Notes: a model not told the origin generated them from the letters alone. A DNA stretch of 64,000 bases from Saccharina japonica (GCA_008828725.1 MEHQ01000631.1:132763-196762), one strand, 5' to 3'. Positions 23,241 through 34,365 are shown, counted from the stretch's first letter. Numbers and translations are program-made.

Positions 23241-24500
23241 CCTGTGGTATTGGGGTTTCCACACCTTATGAGGCGGTATCGAACCAGGGGACGTCCGTTT
23301 GCGTCCCCGAGTCGTTGGAGTTGTAGATGTATGGAAGGATTTCTGACCCGGGGATGTAATCATATCATCCCCGTGTGCGGCGGGACCTCACTGTTGCCCC
23401 GAGGGGCAACCCTCGCTGCGTGCTGGCTCTATGAACTTCAGCGCCCCAGCCAAATCAGCAATCAGCCAGTGGTGGTGGGGTTTCAACACCTTGCGGGGCG
23501 GTATCGACCCGGGGCATGTCTGTTTTCGTCCTCGGGTTGTTGGAGTTGTAAATGTATGGAAGGATTTATGACCCGAGGATGGGAATTTATCATCCCCGGG
23601 TGCGGCGGGACTTCGACGTTGCCCCGAGGGGCAACTCTCGTCGCACGCTGGCTCTATGAGGGCCAGGCAACCGACATTTTCCGTGGTATTGGGGTTTCCA
23701 CACCTCGTGAGTCGGTATCGAACCGGAGGATGTCCGTTTGCGTCTCCGGGTCGTTGGAGTTGTAGACGTATGGAAGGATTCCTGACCCGGGGATGTGATC
23801 ATATCATCCCCGGGTGCCGCGGGATCTCGCTGTTGCCCGGTTGGGCAACCCTCGCTGCGTGCTGGCTCTATGAATGCCAGCGCCCCAGCCAAATCAGCAA
23901 TCAGCCAGTGGTGGTGGAGTTTCAACACCTTGCGGAGCGGTATCGAACCAGGGGATGTCTGTTTTCGTCCCCGGGTTGTTGGAGTTGTAGATGTATGGGA
24001 GGATTCATGAATCGTTGATGGGAAGTTATCATCCCCGGGTTCGGCGGGACTTCGACGTTGCCCCGAGAGGCAACTCTCGCCGCACGCTGGCTCTATAAGG
24101 GCCAGGCAACCGTAAAATTTGCCCGTGGTATTGTGTTTTCCACACCTTGTGAGGCGGTATCGACCCGAGGGTTGTCCGTTTGCGTCCCCGGGTCGTAAGA
24201 GTTGTAGATGTATGGAAGGATATCTGATCCGGGAATGTGATCATATCGTCCCCGGGTGCCGCGGGCTCCCTGAGTCTCTGCCAATCAGTGACCAACTGAT
24301 GGGGGTGGGGTTTCCATACCGTGCGGGGCAGTGTTGACGCGGGAAATCGCCGTTTTTGTCCCCGGTTGGTCGGAGTTGTAGAGATATGGAGGTATTTCTG
24401 ATACGGACATGGGAGCCTATCCTCCCCGGGTTCGGCGGAACCTCGGTGGCTCTTTTCAGCACCGATATTCTAAAAAGAGCCAGCAGCCACTGGCATGGAT
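23241..24500 (+). repeat. Tandem array of about 215-bp units, right part (6 units)
   Basis: This continues the same array after the hAT-like insertion. Units start near 23249, 23478, 23689, 23917, 24135 and 24308. The order is B A B A, then a shortened B-like unit and a diverged last unit. Strict alternation implies that an A+B dimer of about 430 bp was amplified. Confidence 0.9.
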
Positions 24501-24589
24501 TTGGGCAACCAATCAGCTGCCAGATTAGTAATTCAAAAATTGTAAGTCAGCAGGTAGGCTGGCTAGATGGCTGCTAGAACTGCATCGGG

Positions 24590-24740
24590 ATTGCGCCACG
24601 GCCACGACTCGGCGCGACATGGGACCCGGTGTTCTGCGGGTTGTGGCACCCAGCCTCCCTATCCATGGGGGCAGGTAGGGCTGAATCGCTCTGGATAGCG
24701 CTGCTCAATTACAGACAGACAGACAGACAGACAGATAGAA
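24590..24740 (+). repeat. Possible 3' end of a retroposon with an (ACAG)n tail
   Basis: A GC-rich 110-bp block ends in CTGCTCAATT followed by about six ACAG units (24712-24736). A short tandem tail after a unique block is typical of some LINE or SINE 3' ends. No coding sequence lies upstream, since the tandem array begins immediately, so this would be a heavily truncated copy. Confidence 0.35.
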
Positions 24741-25455
24741 TAGCAGCATTTAATAGTATAGATATACACGTACAATAAGACACAGCCTCATCCGTGAGCC
24801 ATGGGCTATTATGGTACTACTGCCGGCATGTACGTACGAGTATCAGAAGCGATGGTGTCCTCAGTCTCCCGCCGTCGACAACAGCGATCGTCGTAAAGGG
24901 TACATATATATGTCAACACCAATATTCTCGTGGTGGGGGTACAGTAGTAGCTTGAACTTTTTGTAAAGGAGTCAATTACTGCCGGCTTAAGGTGCTCGCA
25001 GATGTCGTAGCGTCGTGGCCTTCCTCATCGCACAGGACGTGACACTGCTACGCTACTCATAATAGTATACCACACATATCCCAGGCCCTTGTTCGTATGT
25101 GATGTGTATTCTACCTTGTATCTGGTGCCTTTTGGTAAGTTGGTAAGATGGTATAGCTGTTGCTCGAAACTCGCGCAGCACGATATTCGTAGCTTTCATG
25201 AACTTGTGTGCGCTGGGCGTTGAGGAAATGTGCGTCGGGCGTGGATGAAAAACGTAGAATGGAATCATCCAATAAATGTATTAAACGTAGATACGAAAAG
25301 CAGGGCATGCAACAACTACACGACGGGTATTCGCACGCCGGTCACACCCCACGCCACTGGCCACCGTTTAACTGCCCTCTGCCCCACCAGTCGATGAGCG
25401 GTCACCCCTAGCTGCCCTGAGCTTCGTCGAAGAGCTGTACGTTTCTCGGTCCGCT

Positions 25456-25960
25456 ACGGACACTTCGAGTCATATCCTCCACTATACGAGCACTCGATTA
25501 GCAAGCAGTAGATGGCAACTCTTGAGTACCCAACAACCAAGTGCGAATCTTGTTCGCAGGTACGTAGGTTGCTGTAGAAGGCATCGCACAACAGCAAGCC
25601 CATGGTGAAATCTCAGCAGAACACAGTAGGCCTATAAAGCCCAGCGTGCCGTTCCCATCCGAGACACTGGGCGTGCACAGCCTCGGGGCGCGGCTGTCTC
25701 GCTACACCTGCGAAAACCTCCTCCGCTCTACGAGTACTCGTAAAGCAAGCAATAGTAGGGAACTCTTGAGTAGTACCCAACAACCAAGTGCAACGATTGC
25801 TGCAGGTATATACGTAGAGGTTTCTTTAGAAGGCACCGCATAACAGCACGCTAATGAGAGACCAGCGGGGCACAGCAGGTATGTACCTAACCCAGCGAGC
25901 CGTTCCCATGCGAGACAGTGGGTGCGCACAGCCTCGACCGCGGCCGTCTGTCTCGCCGCG
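25456..25960 (+). repeat. Tandem duplication, two units of about 244 bp
   Basis: Units align from ACGAGCACTCG (25486) and ACGAGTACTCG (25730) through CCCAACAACCAAGTGC and GCCGTTCCCAT to the block CACAGCCTCG. They differ by many substitutions and small indels, so the duplication is old. No gene is recognised. Confidence 0.75.
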
Positions 25961-27758
25961 TAATGCTGTGTTTATGAGCTCGCTATATATGCTGATGTGC
26001 TCTTTGTCCGTACTAATGCGGTAGCGCAAGGGTGGGGGTCTCGAAGGATGTTGAAGAAGAGCACCAGGGATACAGAACACAGGGCGGAGACCAGAAAAAC
26101 AACGTGGTTCGGGCGGTTCCCTTCGCCGCGCACCAGCAATGACTCGCAATAGCCATGACGCCGACCTGCAGCCGTGACACTGCCCTGTGCGCGCGACGGT
26201 GATCCCCGGCGTCTGTCTGCTACCTGTGTTGCGCTTGCGGTCCGCTGGGTCCGCTGGGCTGGTTCCGATCCTATACCCGAGAAACATTGTTTGAGGTATT
26301 CAATTATCGGGATGTTTTTCGAGGGGAGATTTCGGTTTGGGTTTTTCACGTCGACGATACCACTGCGTCCGAAAATGCAAGGACCGTATGGGCATTCCCA
26401 TATACTAGTACCAACAGTTTCTTACATTCCCGGACCGAGTGCTACTGCTGTATACCCCTCTGTCAGGAAACGTAAGGACTGTTGGGGCATTAATCTCACG
26501 ATCAAGGTTATCTTACATTTCCAGACATAGCGGGATTTTCTGTTGTGTCTTGGTTGTGTGTACAATATGATGGGGAGCATTCCCTGCCTACTGCAAGCAC
26601 GGCATTTGCTCGCTGCTGCCGGTAAGCGCTGGGGCTGGAACCCACGGACACGAAACTACTTCCGCTGTTATTGCAGTTTGGTGCTGGCGTTGTGGTGGTC
26701 TTGCTACACGCACGTACTTGAAAAACCTGCGCCTCTGAGCTCTGAGTAGATGTTGGTACGTGTAGGAATACAGCAGCCTGCTCCGGCCCTGACTTTCGAC
26801 CCTCGCACAGGGACAGGGCGCAGGCTCGCGGAAACACAAATAGGCACATACTAAAGGGGGGGCATACCGACACGCCAGGAGAGATGTGCGTCGCCCTCTG
26901 CGGCTGTGCTTGTTTGGGTGTCTGAACTGCAACAGGGATCCCTCTCTGTCTCGGACACGCAACCGCTCGGCACGTCTCGCTTTGTGGCGGCGGCGGGATC
27001 CTGTATAGCCTGGCAGCGGCGAGATCACAATCGCCGGTCCTTATAAAACCCATATAAACCTCGCATTCGTTTGGTCTTGTTATACTGTTTCTAAAGCCTG
27101 TGGCGGGTTCGTCCTTCAAAAACAATGTACAGGTCCTGTGCCGGTCGCTTGATGTCTGATGCGGGTTTGTATTTATTTATGGTGGATGTTTTTTTTCTCG
27201 GGAGATCATCGCGGTCGTACGTAGACCCACATGACAGCAATCTCGAAGCGGCTCTCTAAAACAAGCGCCGTCGAAATACGAAACAATACCGCCAAGTGCA
27301 GTATACTACCTGTACACGCATAACATGTCGCCAGTACCGTTAGCCCAGACTAAGCCGGTGCGGTACATCCACTTGTGTTTTCTCCATCGTACTGCGTATT
27401 GTACCAGGCACTAGTGCGTCATCCCTACGTACAAGACTGACTACGTCCCAGTAAAGCACAGCAATACTCCGTGCCTGAAATACTGCTACACTACTGGCAC
27501 TGCTGCGCAGCTGTACGGCAGTTCACCGTCGTTGAGACCACCTAGCTAGTAGGTACTACGATGCCCCCATGTAAGATGCCCGGGATATCGAGAGCGACAA
27601 AGTATATATACCATAACGTACACCAGCACACTTGCGGTATACGCAAGTCATGTGGCCCGTACCAATTTTTCCGAGTAAACCAGTTTGCCAGCTAACGTTC
27701 CGCCCGAATTTCTCCGAACTGCGCAGTAGCTCACAACACGCCTTGCGTAGAATACAGA
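25960..27758. other. Unrecognised intergenic stretch
   Basis: The longest frame is a minus-strand ORF of 205 residues (26508-27125), Pro/Ser/Arg rich and without motifs. It overlaps other frames and I do not call it a gene. Confidence 0.4.
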
Positions 27759-27761
27759 TTA

Positions 27762-27974
27762 GGGCCCGTTTTAACGAAGAAGAAAAATATTCAATTTGGA
27801 AAAAAAAATAATTAAATCCGCTTTTCATTGGTCAACACACGCACCACCACCAAATATCAGGATCTTTGGGCATAATATTCGGTGCTACAGTAGTGCGTGT
27901 GTTGACCAATGAAAAGCGAATTGATTTGTTTTTTTTTCAAATTGAATTTATTTTATACACGTTAATTCGGGCCC
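27762..27974. mobile_element. Tourist-like MITE (PIF/Harbinger type)
   Basis: A 213-bp element whose two halves are inverted: GGGCCCG...CGGGCCC ends and long matching arms (TCATTGGTCAACACACGCA near the centre). It is flanked on both sides by TTA (27759-27761, 27975-27977). TTA duplication with G-rich ends is characteristic of PIF/Harbinger MITEs. It has no coding capacity. Confidence 0.8.
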
Positions 27975-27977
27975 TTA

Positions 27978-30640
27978 CACCCCCTTACAATGTAGCAGGA
28001 CGTCATGCCCGAAACGTTGCTATACTATTTGGTACTCCTGTACACCATCACTGCTACTGCTGTGACGACCCAGGCAGTACCGTATGTTTATATAAGCTTT
28101 ACAACCTTTTTAATCGACGAACGAAACTCTAGGATTGCGAACATTTTCTCACTCTGAAACCGGATACAAAATGCGAGACATTCGCGAGATATATGTCGCG
28201 GGAAGCCGAGACTTCACACGGTCCGCCGGTGGGCATCCCCGGACGAGGCGGCAGGCGCCCCCCCCTCCCCACGAGGCGCCCCGTGTAGGCCAAGACCTCG
28301 AGGCTCGAACTTGGCGTGGTAACCCGAGGCGTTCCCGTTCCGGGGGCGAAGCCCCCGCAGCATAAATGTTTGAGCAAGTGGCTAAAGCTAAAGAGACGGT
28401 ATATATGCAGGTACGCATACGTGCGTAGTAACTTCCATCGATACATTATTGTACGGTTAAAGACGACCAATTTGATGCACGTTGGGCTTTAAAGCCGAGA
28501 GCAGGCCAGCCCACGGCCAGCTCACGACCAACCTGCTTCGTGCGGACACGTATGGGGATTCATAAGAGCGGCCGTGAAGAATTTACGTTGATTCATATTG
28601 TACTACCGTTTTGTTATTGCGTCGAGTGTCCATATTCGAGAGCCAAGAGCCCAAATATATTACAGCAACCCGTACATACGTACATACATATTCACAACAC
28701 GTAGTATACAAATATATCGATCTTCATATTTTCAGAAAATAGGCATCCTTCGTACGCGGGTATGTCCGGAAATATATGAAAACGAAGGGTTATGGCCGTG
28801 GTGGCCGTAGGGCCTCTTATTCCCTAGTGTCCGTTACTGCCCACCTAAAGACGGCCAAGTTGACATTTGTGGCGATGGTAGATTTATTGACGATCTCGAT
28901 CCCATCTCGATCTCTAATGTAACAAACGTTCGGCCTGAAAATATGTATAAGTACGCCCCACGATGCACATGCTTTAACAAACTAGTAACCTCGGTATCGC
29001 TTCAAAACGAAAGGACCAGCACGTACCCCCTCAAAACCGTTACGATGACCCATGCCAAGTGGAAAATCAGCGCACAACCACACGCACCAGCGTGATGCAC
29101 CATTAATATACCATGGCATACAGAGCAGCAGCGGAAGACCAACACATAACCCATATTATTTTTTTTCGGACCCAAACAAAATAGCGCCTACATTTGGCCA
29201 CGTTCGTTAGTGTCCAACATCATGCCTGTCTTTATGATACATTACGGATGCACTAGCATGGACGCTGGAATGACTCGTGGTGATCTCGCGTAAGTATCAG
29301 TCGCAGCAGTCTTGCAGGTGACCTATCAACCACTCCTTCTCTTCCCGGAGCATGGGTATCGTCGATGTTCCTACACTCTGGCATAATATGTTCCGCTAAT
29401 ACCCACGAAAACCTACTTGAATAGTGATTTGTCCCCAGTCAAAATTTAACCGCTCTGCCCCTTCACCCCATCCCGAAGCCGGCACACACGCGCAGCCTTG
29501 CATGCCAGTAAGATTCATAGGTACGTATTACCTGGTGTCCCGTATTAAACAAGTGACGCATGCTACGATAGAGGTGCACCATGTTTTTTCTGAGCTCCTC
29601 ACTTAAGGAGCGTCATACCCCACCGAAACAAATAATTCTGGAGACAAATAAAAGTGCGGCCGGATGAGAAATTTCATGACCGAAGTCTATTCTGAAACAT
29701 ATTTCGTCACCAAAATGAAAGTCTGACGAATTTGGGTTAAGGAGCCCGATCGTTCAGAAAACGATTAAGCCAAAAAGTTCTACCTCTACCGTAGCACGCG
29801 TCAAGTTGTGCTTTTATTGAATTCCGAAGAAATCTTTTCGATTGATTTTGTTTCCATCACATTGGTCGAAAAGTGAATCACCAACCAGGCATTTTCGACT
29901 GCAATTGACTAGCACAGCACTCCACAGGAAGTAGTTTGGGACTTATATTTCTCTTCGTGCTGTATTCAATTTTGGGAGTTTGTCAAACTTGGTGTGGCAT
30001 GTTCAATGGAACCGAAGAAAACCACGCAAACTTGAGCCGCTTCGTCGACTTGTAGGCGAGGTCTATCATTCCCGAAAGGCGGCGCCACCGGAATAGCCGC
30101 AGCGCGAGGTTTGACAGTGCCTAGCACAGAATCGACCTCCCACAGCGCTTAAATATATCGTGAGACCGCCGCTAACCCAGGTTTTCATGCATCCTTGCCT
30201 CCTGAATCACACGAGCATCGACCAGGCCATGACTTCGCTCATAATCTCGATCAGTGTAACCCCGTCGCGGATGCCCGCGTGCGGCTTCGGGGCTGCGCCA
30301 GCCACCAAAGAGACCCTAAGAGCGTTAGCCTTTTAGCTGGTGCCGGCAGACATAGTATTCCGCTCGCCGCCGCTCCACGGGAAGGACGCGGACCGCAGCT
30401 AGTAGGCTCGTCGGTTTCCCACGGATGTTCGTTCATCTTGTGCATGTTTCGATGTTTCAACACAATAGCCCATTCATTGATAGGGTCCGAAGTCGTCTTT
30501 CTCACGAAATTCTATATAATTTGATTCGTTTGATCCAATTACATTTGGGTTTTCTTCGTGGTTAGTACCGGCCTTCTAACTGGTTTTAAGCTTCGGGCTT
30601 CACCCCAGGACGTCCATCCTGCCGTGCGATCGCGGCCACC
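27978..30640. other. Unrecognised intergenic stretch upstream of the EsV-1-7 gene
   Basis: Only short frames. A small GC hairpin (GGGGGCGAAGCCCCC) lies near 28337-28351. About 110 bp near 29725-29800 resembles 33960-34040 (shared block GAATTTGGGTTAA and AGCCAAAAAGT), a dispersed repeat. Confidence 0.4.
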
Positions 30641-30649
30641 TATAGACTA

Positions 30650-30728
30650 CCACTCTGTCCATAAATATAAGCACCTTCGTTATTGAGTATCAAAGTCCAA
30701 ACGGTTCTTATATTTATGGACAAAGTGG
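30650..30728. mobile_element. Miniature TA-flanked hairpin element (Tc1/mariner-like)
   Basis: 79 bp. Inverted 26-bp ends match at 24 positions (core TGTCCATAAATATAAG) around a loop of about 27 bp, with TA on each side (30648-30649, 30729-30730). TA targets are typical of Tc1/mariner. It lies 180 bp upstream of the EsV-1-7 start codon. Confidence 0.7.
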
Positions 30729-30908
30729 TATGATGCAATGACAAGTGCGTGAACAGTCATACACCAGCAGTTTACCTTTTAACATGTCAGCAATGCCGGT
30801 TTCGAATTATTTACAGGTGTCCGTGCGCCGAACCACACACTCTTACAGCTTTGTTTTCCTCTCCTACTGGACTTCCAGAGGCATTTTGTCGTATCACCCT
30901 GTGGCGAG

Positions 30909-32222
30909 ATGGCGCGGTGCCGCTACGAACAATGCAAGTCGAGCGCAAGTTTTAATGTGAAGGGCAACAAAGCACCGGTGTTCTGCAAGAAACATGCCGA
31001 GGAAGGCATGGTGAACGTCCGAACGAAGCACTGTCTACATCCGTCCTGCACGCGGCATGCGTGCTGGAACGTTGAGGGCACCACCACGCCGCTGTACTGC
31101 AAGCAGCATGCTGCAGACGGCATGCTCAATGTTCGCGTTAAGTCGTGCGCGCACGAGTCCTGCACACGGCGGCCAAGCTATAACGTTGAAGGCATCAAGA
31201 CTGGCGGGTACTGCAAGGAACATGCCCTCAACAGCATGGTGCCTGTCCTTTACAGACGGTGCTCACATGACGGATGCACGACGTGCCCGTCGTATGGCGT
31301 GCCCGGCAGTAAACGGCCGGCCTATTGCAGGCAGCATGCTCTGGATGGCATGGTGAACGTCGTCGGCAAGCGCTGCGCACATCACTCGTGCTCGAGTCGG
31401 CCGACCTACAATGTCAAAGGTCTCAAGACGCCGATGTTTTGCAAGCCGCATGCCAAGGAAGGAATGGTTGATGTCCGCCCTGCCGAGCGCTGCTCTCACG
31501 ACTCTTGCGCTAGTCGTCCGTACATCAATATCAAAGGTATCAAGACGCCGGTGTACTGCAGAATGCTTGCTGAGAACGGCATGGTCGACGTCCGCAACAA
31601 GTGCTGTTCGCATGACTCCTGCACAACACACCCGAGCTTTAACTTCGACGGCAGTAAGACGCCGGCGTTCTGCAGAAAACATGCTCTGGACGGCATGGTT
31701 GTCGTATACAAGAGGCCTTGTTCGCGTGGCTTCTGCGGCAATTTGGCGCATTATAATGTCGAAGCGTGCAAACCTCCGGTGTACTGCGAGGAGCATGCTT
31801 CAGACGGCATGGTACTCGTTCGAGGGAGGCGTTGCTTGCACAACTTCTGCGTACGATTTGCATACTACAATGTCGCGGGCAGCAAGACGGCGGTGTACTG
31901 CGCGCAACACGCTAAGGGAGGCATGGTGGAGGTTGATACCTCGAGTGGTTCTCAAACAGGTCCCGCAACGCATCCGTCATGTGGTGTCGAGGAAAACAAG
32001 ACGCTGGAGAATTACAAGGGACATGCCGGGGGTGGCATGGTGCACGCCCACCGCAAGCGTTCTTCACGTGACTCCCGCGCTACAAGGCCAGCACGGGGAG
32101 TACCAAACAACGTTCAGGCAAGCCCATGCACCCAGCACAACAGCGATGCGTCGGCCGGTTCGTTGGTGAAACACGATTCTCCGTGTGTTCGTGATGGATT
32201 ATCGAGATGGATCGAGGTGTGA
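30909..32222 (+). CDS. EsV-1-7 repeat protein (nine repeats plus two decayed ones)
   Basis: A single-exon ORF of 437 residues. From residue 4 it repeats C-x4-C-x16-C-x2-H with a 38-39 residue period. First cysteines are at about 4, 42, 80, 118, 156, 195, 233, 271 and 309. Between repeats there is a conserved G-M-V segment. Repeat 6 has Leu where the His should be. Two C-terminal units (about 346-372 and 385-411) have lost most cysteines. Known: the EsV-1-7 domain was first seen in an Ectocarpus virus protein, is expanded in brown algae, and includes the Ectocarpus developmental regulator IMM; its molecular role is unclear but zinc binding is plausible. I chose the ATG just before repeat 1 because the repeat begins at residue 4. 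Nine repeats is more than the five reported for IMM, so I do not assign that symbol. Confidence 0.9.
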   Translation: MARCRYEQCKSSASFNVKGNKAPVFCKKHAEEGMVNVRTKHCLHPSCTRHACWNVEGTTTPLYCKQHAADGMLNVRVKSCAHESCTRRPSYNVEGIKTGGYCKEHALNSMVPVLYRRCSHDGCTTCPSYGVPGSKRPAYCRQHALDGMVNVVGKRCAHHSCSSRPTYNVKGLKTPMFCKPHAKEGMVDVRPAERCSHDSCASRPYINIKGIKTPVYCRMLAENGMVDVRNKCCSHDSCTTHPSFNFDGSKTPAFCRKHALDGMVVVYKRPCSRGFCGNLAHYNVEACKPPVYCEEHASDGMVLVRGRRCLHNFCVRFAYYNVAGSKTAVYCAQHAKGGMVEVDTSSGSQTGPATHPSCGVEENKTLENYKGHAGGGMVHAHRKRSSRDSRATRPARGVPNNVQASPCTQHNSDASAGSLVKHDSPCVRDGLSRWIEV

Positions 32223-32490
32223 TCTGGACGAGAAGGAGCCGTTGGTGCGTCTCGATGACGTCCCCTTTAAATATGGAGGGGTTATTCAAACTGCGGAGAG
32301 GGATCCGAGCCAGGGCGTTCCTCGCACGTCCCCTTCCAGAGCTTCGCGGAGGCATGTCAACGGCAACACCGTCGGAATGGCCACCGAACAGTCCCGTCAG
32401 GTTGTGCCGCGGACCGTGATCTCCTCGCCGGACGAGCAGCAATCTGGACACACGGTGAAGACCGAGATGGAGGTGGCGGTACTGCTTTAG
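32185..32490 (+). CDS. Hypothetical ORF overlapping the end of the EsV-1-7 gene
   Basis: A 101-residue ORF that starts inside the last codons of the EsV-1-7 ORF in another frame. Its composition is protein-like (acidic start, Arg/Ser-rich middle) but I recognise no domain. It could be the original C-terminal tail of the EsV-1-7 protein displaced by a frameshift, an alternative exon, or chance. No clear splice pair joins the two frames. Confidence 0.25.
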   Translation: MFVMDYRDGSRCDLDEKEPLVRLDDVPFKYGGVIQTAERDPSQGVPRTSPSRASRRHVNGNTVGMATEQSRQVVPRTVISSPDEQQSGHTVKTEMEVAVLL

Positions 32491-32817
32491 AGCGCCCTGC
32501 TTTTTCTTTCAGTGCCACTCTGTCGGCAACGTCCTCGACATTAGAAATATCGACGTTTCCATGTAGTTTGATGGAGGCAGCAGGTTACCATCATATATAT
32601 TGTGTTGGCAGCAACACGGGATGTGCCGACGGAGGCCCAGAGACCGCCCACGGCAGCCTTTACCATAGCACATGGCTCATAGTCTGCACAGCGCGAGGGG
32701 AGGGGGGAGTCACCTGTCCCATACGCTTTGTTTCACCGGTGCATGCGGTTAGTCAAGTTGGTCTATGACTGACATTTGTCATAGGATTAGGTAGTTTATT
32801 GTTCACAAATTTTTGAA

Positions 32818-33140
32818 TGGCAGGTGAAGATCGTCCCTGTTAGAGTCAAGATCGTGGGTTCGAGCCCCCCCCCCGAGTGCATACTCGTGGGATGTTTTCT
32901 CGCAAACAAAATATCTTGACTAGCGGAAAGCGCGGGAGCGTGAGTTGGCAAAAATCGATGAAAACCGACGAGCGTTGTGAAGGCTGAATGAACCCTCTGC
33001 GCGATAAAAACAAGGCAAGGACCGTAGTGGGGGGGGGAGGGAGAGGAACCTACGTTGTGACCCCGGATCTGAGTTCCGACTGGGGAGGGAGAGATATAGG
33101 AGTGCGAAGATAATAAATGGGATGGAAAAAAAACAAACAT
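32818..33140 (+). mobile_element. tRNA-derived SINE, copy 1
   Basis: It has a B-box-like GTGGGTTCGAGCC near its 5' end, the family body (CCGTAGTGGGGG, TGTGACCCCGGATCTGAG, GATAATAAATGGGATGG) and an A-rich tail. The A-box region is diverged. Confidence 0.75.
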
Positions 33141-33239
33141 AATTTGTTTTGCTTGTTTAGTACGCACATTGTTCATGTATCTATTTGTATGCTTACTTCA
33201 AGTGTATATTTAGGGTGTCATTTACTACTGTTGCACAAG

Positions 33240-33411
33240 GGTAGGCACAAGTCGATCAGGGAAGAAAGTGCGGAAAAGTTCCTTTGACAACAACGCAAGG
33301 AGCTTACTGCAGTGGGAGGGAGGATCGAGAGCCTATTGCGTGACCCTGTGTCTTGGTTACGACTAGGAGAGATAGAGTAAAGGAGGGAGGAGAAAGTATG
33401 TGGAATGGAAA
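33240..33411 (+). mobile_element. Diverged, 5' truncated SINE of the same family
   Basis: It shares AGAAAGTGCGGAAA, TGCGTGACCCTGTGTCTTGG and GTGGAATGGAAA with the family body. The copy is old. Confidence 0.5.
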
Positions 33412-33674
33412 TCATAACATATACCATAAGACACCTGCGCACTGCATCGGAGGCTGCCTCGATGGCAGAAGCCCGTCGGCGGGATGTAGAAGTACCGGAA
33501 GGAAAGTTTCTAGGCGGGGATATACGTATCGGAGAAGAAGTGGAAAGTTATAGTGTGTACGTAGACTGTAGGCCCTGCGGTCAGGTTCTATTCGCTGCGA
33601 TCAGCACGCGGGGTGCAGAATTTCGGCTGCTGTTACAAGGTTTGACCACGGAGGGTTGGCGATCCCGGCGGTAG
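33405..33674 (+). CDS. Hypothetical small ORF
   Basis: An 89-residue ORF whose second half (from an internal Met near residue 20) has a mixed, protein-like composition with two nearby cysteines (CRPC). There are no known domains. It begins at the end of a diverged SINE copy, so its start is doubtful. It could be an exon fragment or chance. Confidence 0.2.
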   Translation: MEIITYTIRHLRTASEAASMAEARRRDVEVPEGKFLGGDIRIGEEVESYSVYVDCRPCGQVLFAAISTRGAEFRLLLQGLTTEGWRSRR

Positions 33675-34089
33675 CTGAGCGGGCGGGTAACGGAAGAGTC
33701 TATACTCCGCCGCCTCGCATTTTCTACGACGACTAGGCAAGCGACGGCTTACAGAAATTGGAGGGAAAAATATTACGTTCAACGACGTATTATGCTACAG
33801 TAAAGGCGCGCTATGTTTTGTTCTGAGGGAGGGTGGTCACTTTAGCTCTATAAGCCACCCAAAAACGCCTTTTGGGGCAAATAAATGGTCTACACGATGA
33901 AACATCCCATGGCCTACGAAGCATACCATGAACAATATATCGATACAATAATGAAATTTCCGGCGAATTTGGGTTAAAGAGCCCCATCACTCACAAAAAC
34001 GTTCAGCCAAAAAGTGCTACGCGTACCTCTATCGCAGCATGAGGCAAACGGCAACATACGAAGCAGCCTTATTGATTCGTGGGGGAGAT

Positions 34090-34360
34090 CAGGTTGGTAC
34101 GGCCATGTTTCATGTATCCTGGGCGATTTTCGACGGCGCGTCTACTCTTTATTGATGCCAGACTGATGCTGTTTATCCACGCTTTGAACGTACTACGCGG
34201 TATGTCGAAAACCGGTTGTTCTGCATATCCAGGCGTGCACACAATGGGTTGAAGACATGATGAGTAAAATGTGCCAAGGTCTTCGAATAGGGGTGTGCCT
34301 GACAAAACCAAGGTCTACACCAAATACCAGCAAAACATTTGATCGTGGCGGTAAGCCTGG
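34090..34360 (+). repeat. Dispersed repeat R3, copy 1
   Basis: It matches 37430-37690 in direct orientation (shared blocks CGACGGCGCGTCTACTC and CAAGGTCTTCGAATAGG). The second copy lies in an intron of the beta-helix gene, so this may be a fragment of an old duplication of that gene's 3' end or a mobile repeat. No frame is kept. Confidence 0.6.
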
Positions 34361-34365
34361 GTCGT

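Noticed and set aside
20249-24337. Many similar ORFs of 70-180 residues in the 215-bp array
   Set aside because: They are open frames through a tandem repeat, on both strands, broken at random points. Not a protein family.
20240-24500. CRISPR-like array
   Set aside because: Units are about 215 bp with no short-repeat/unique-spacer pattern, and the DNA is eukaryotic.
26508-27125. 205-residue minus-strand ORF
   Set aside because: No motif, low-complexity Pro/Ser stretches, overlapped by another long frame. Chance is more likely.
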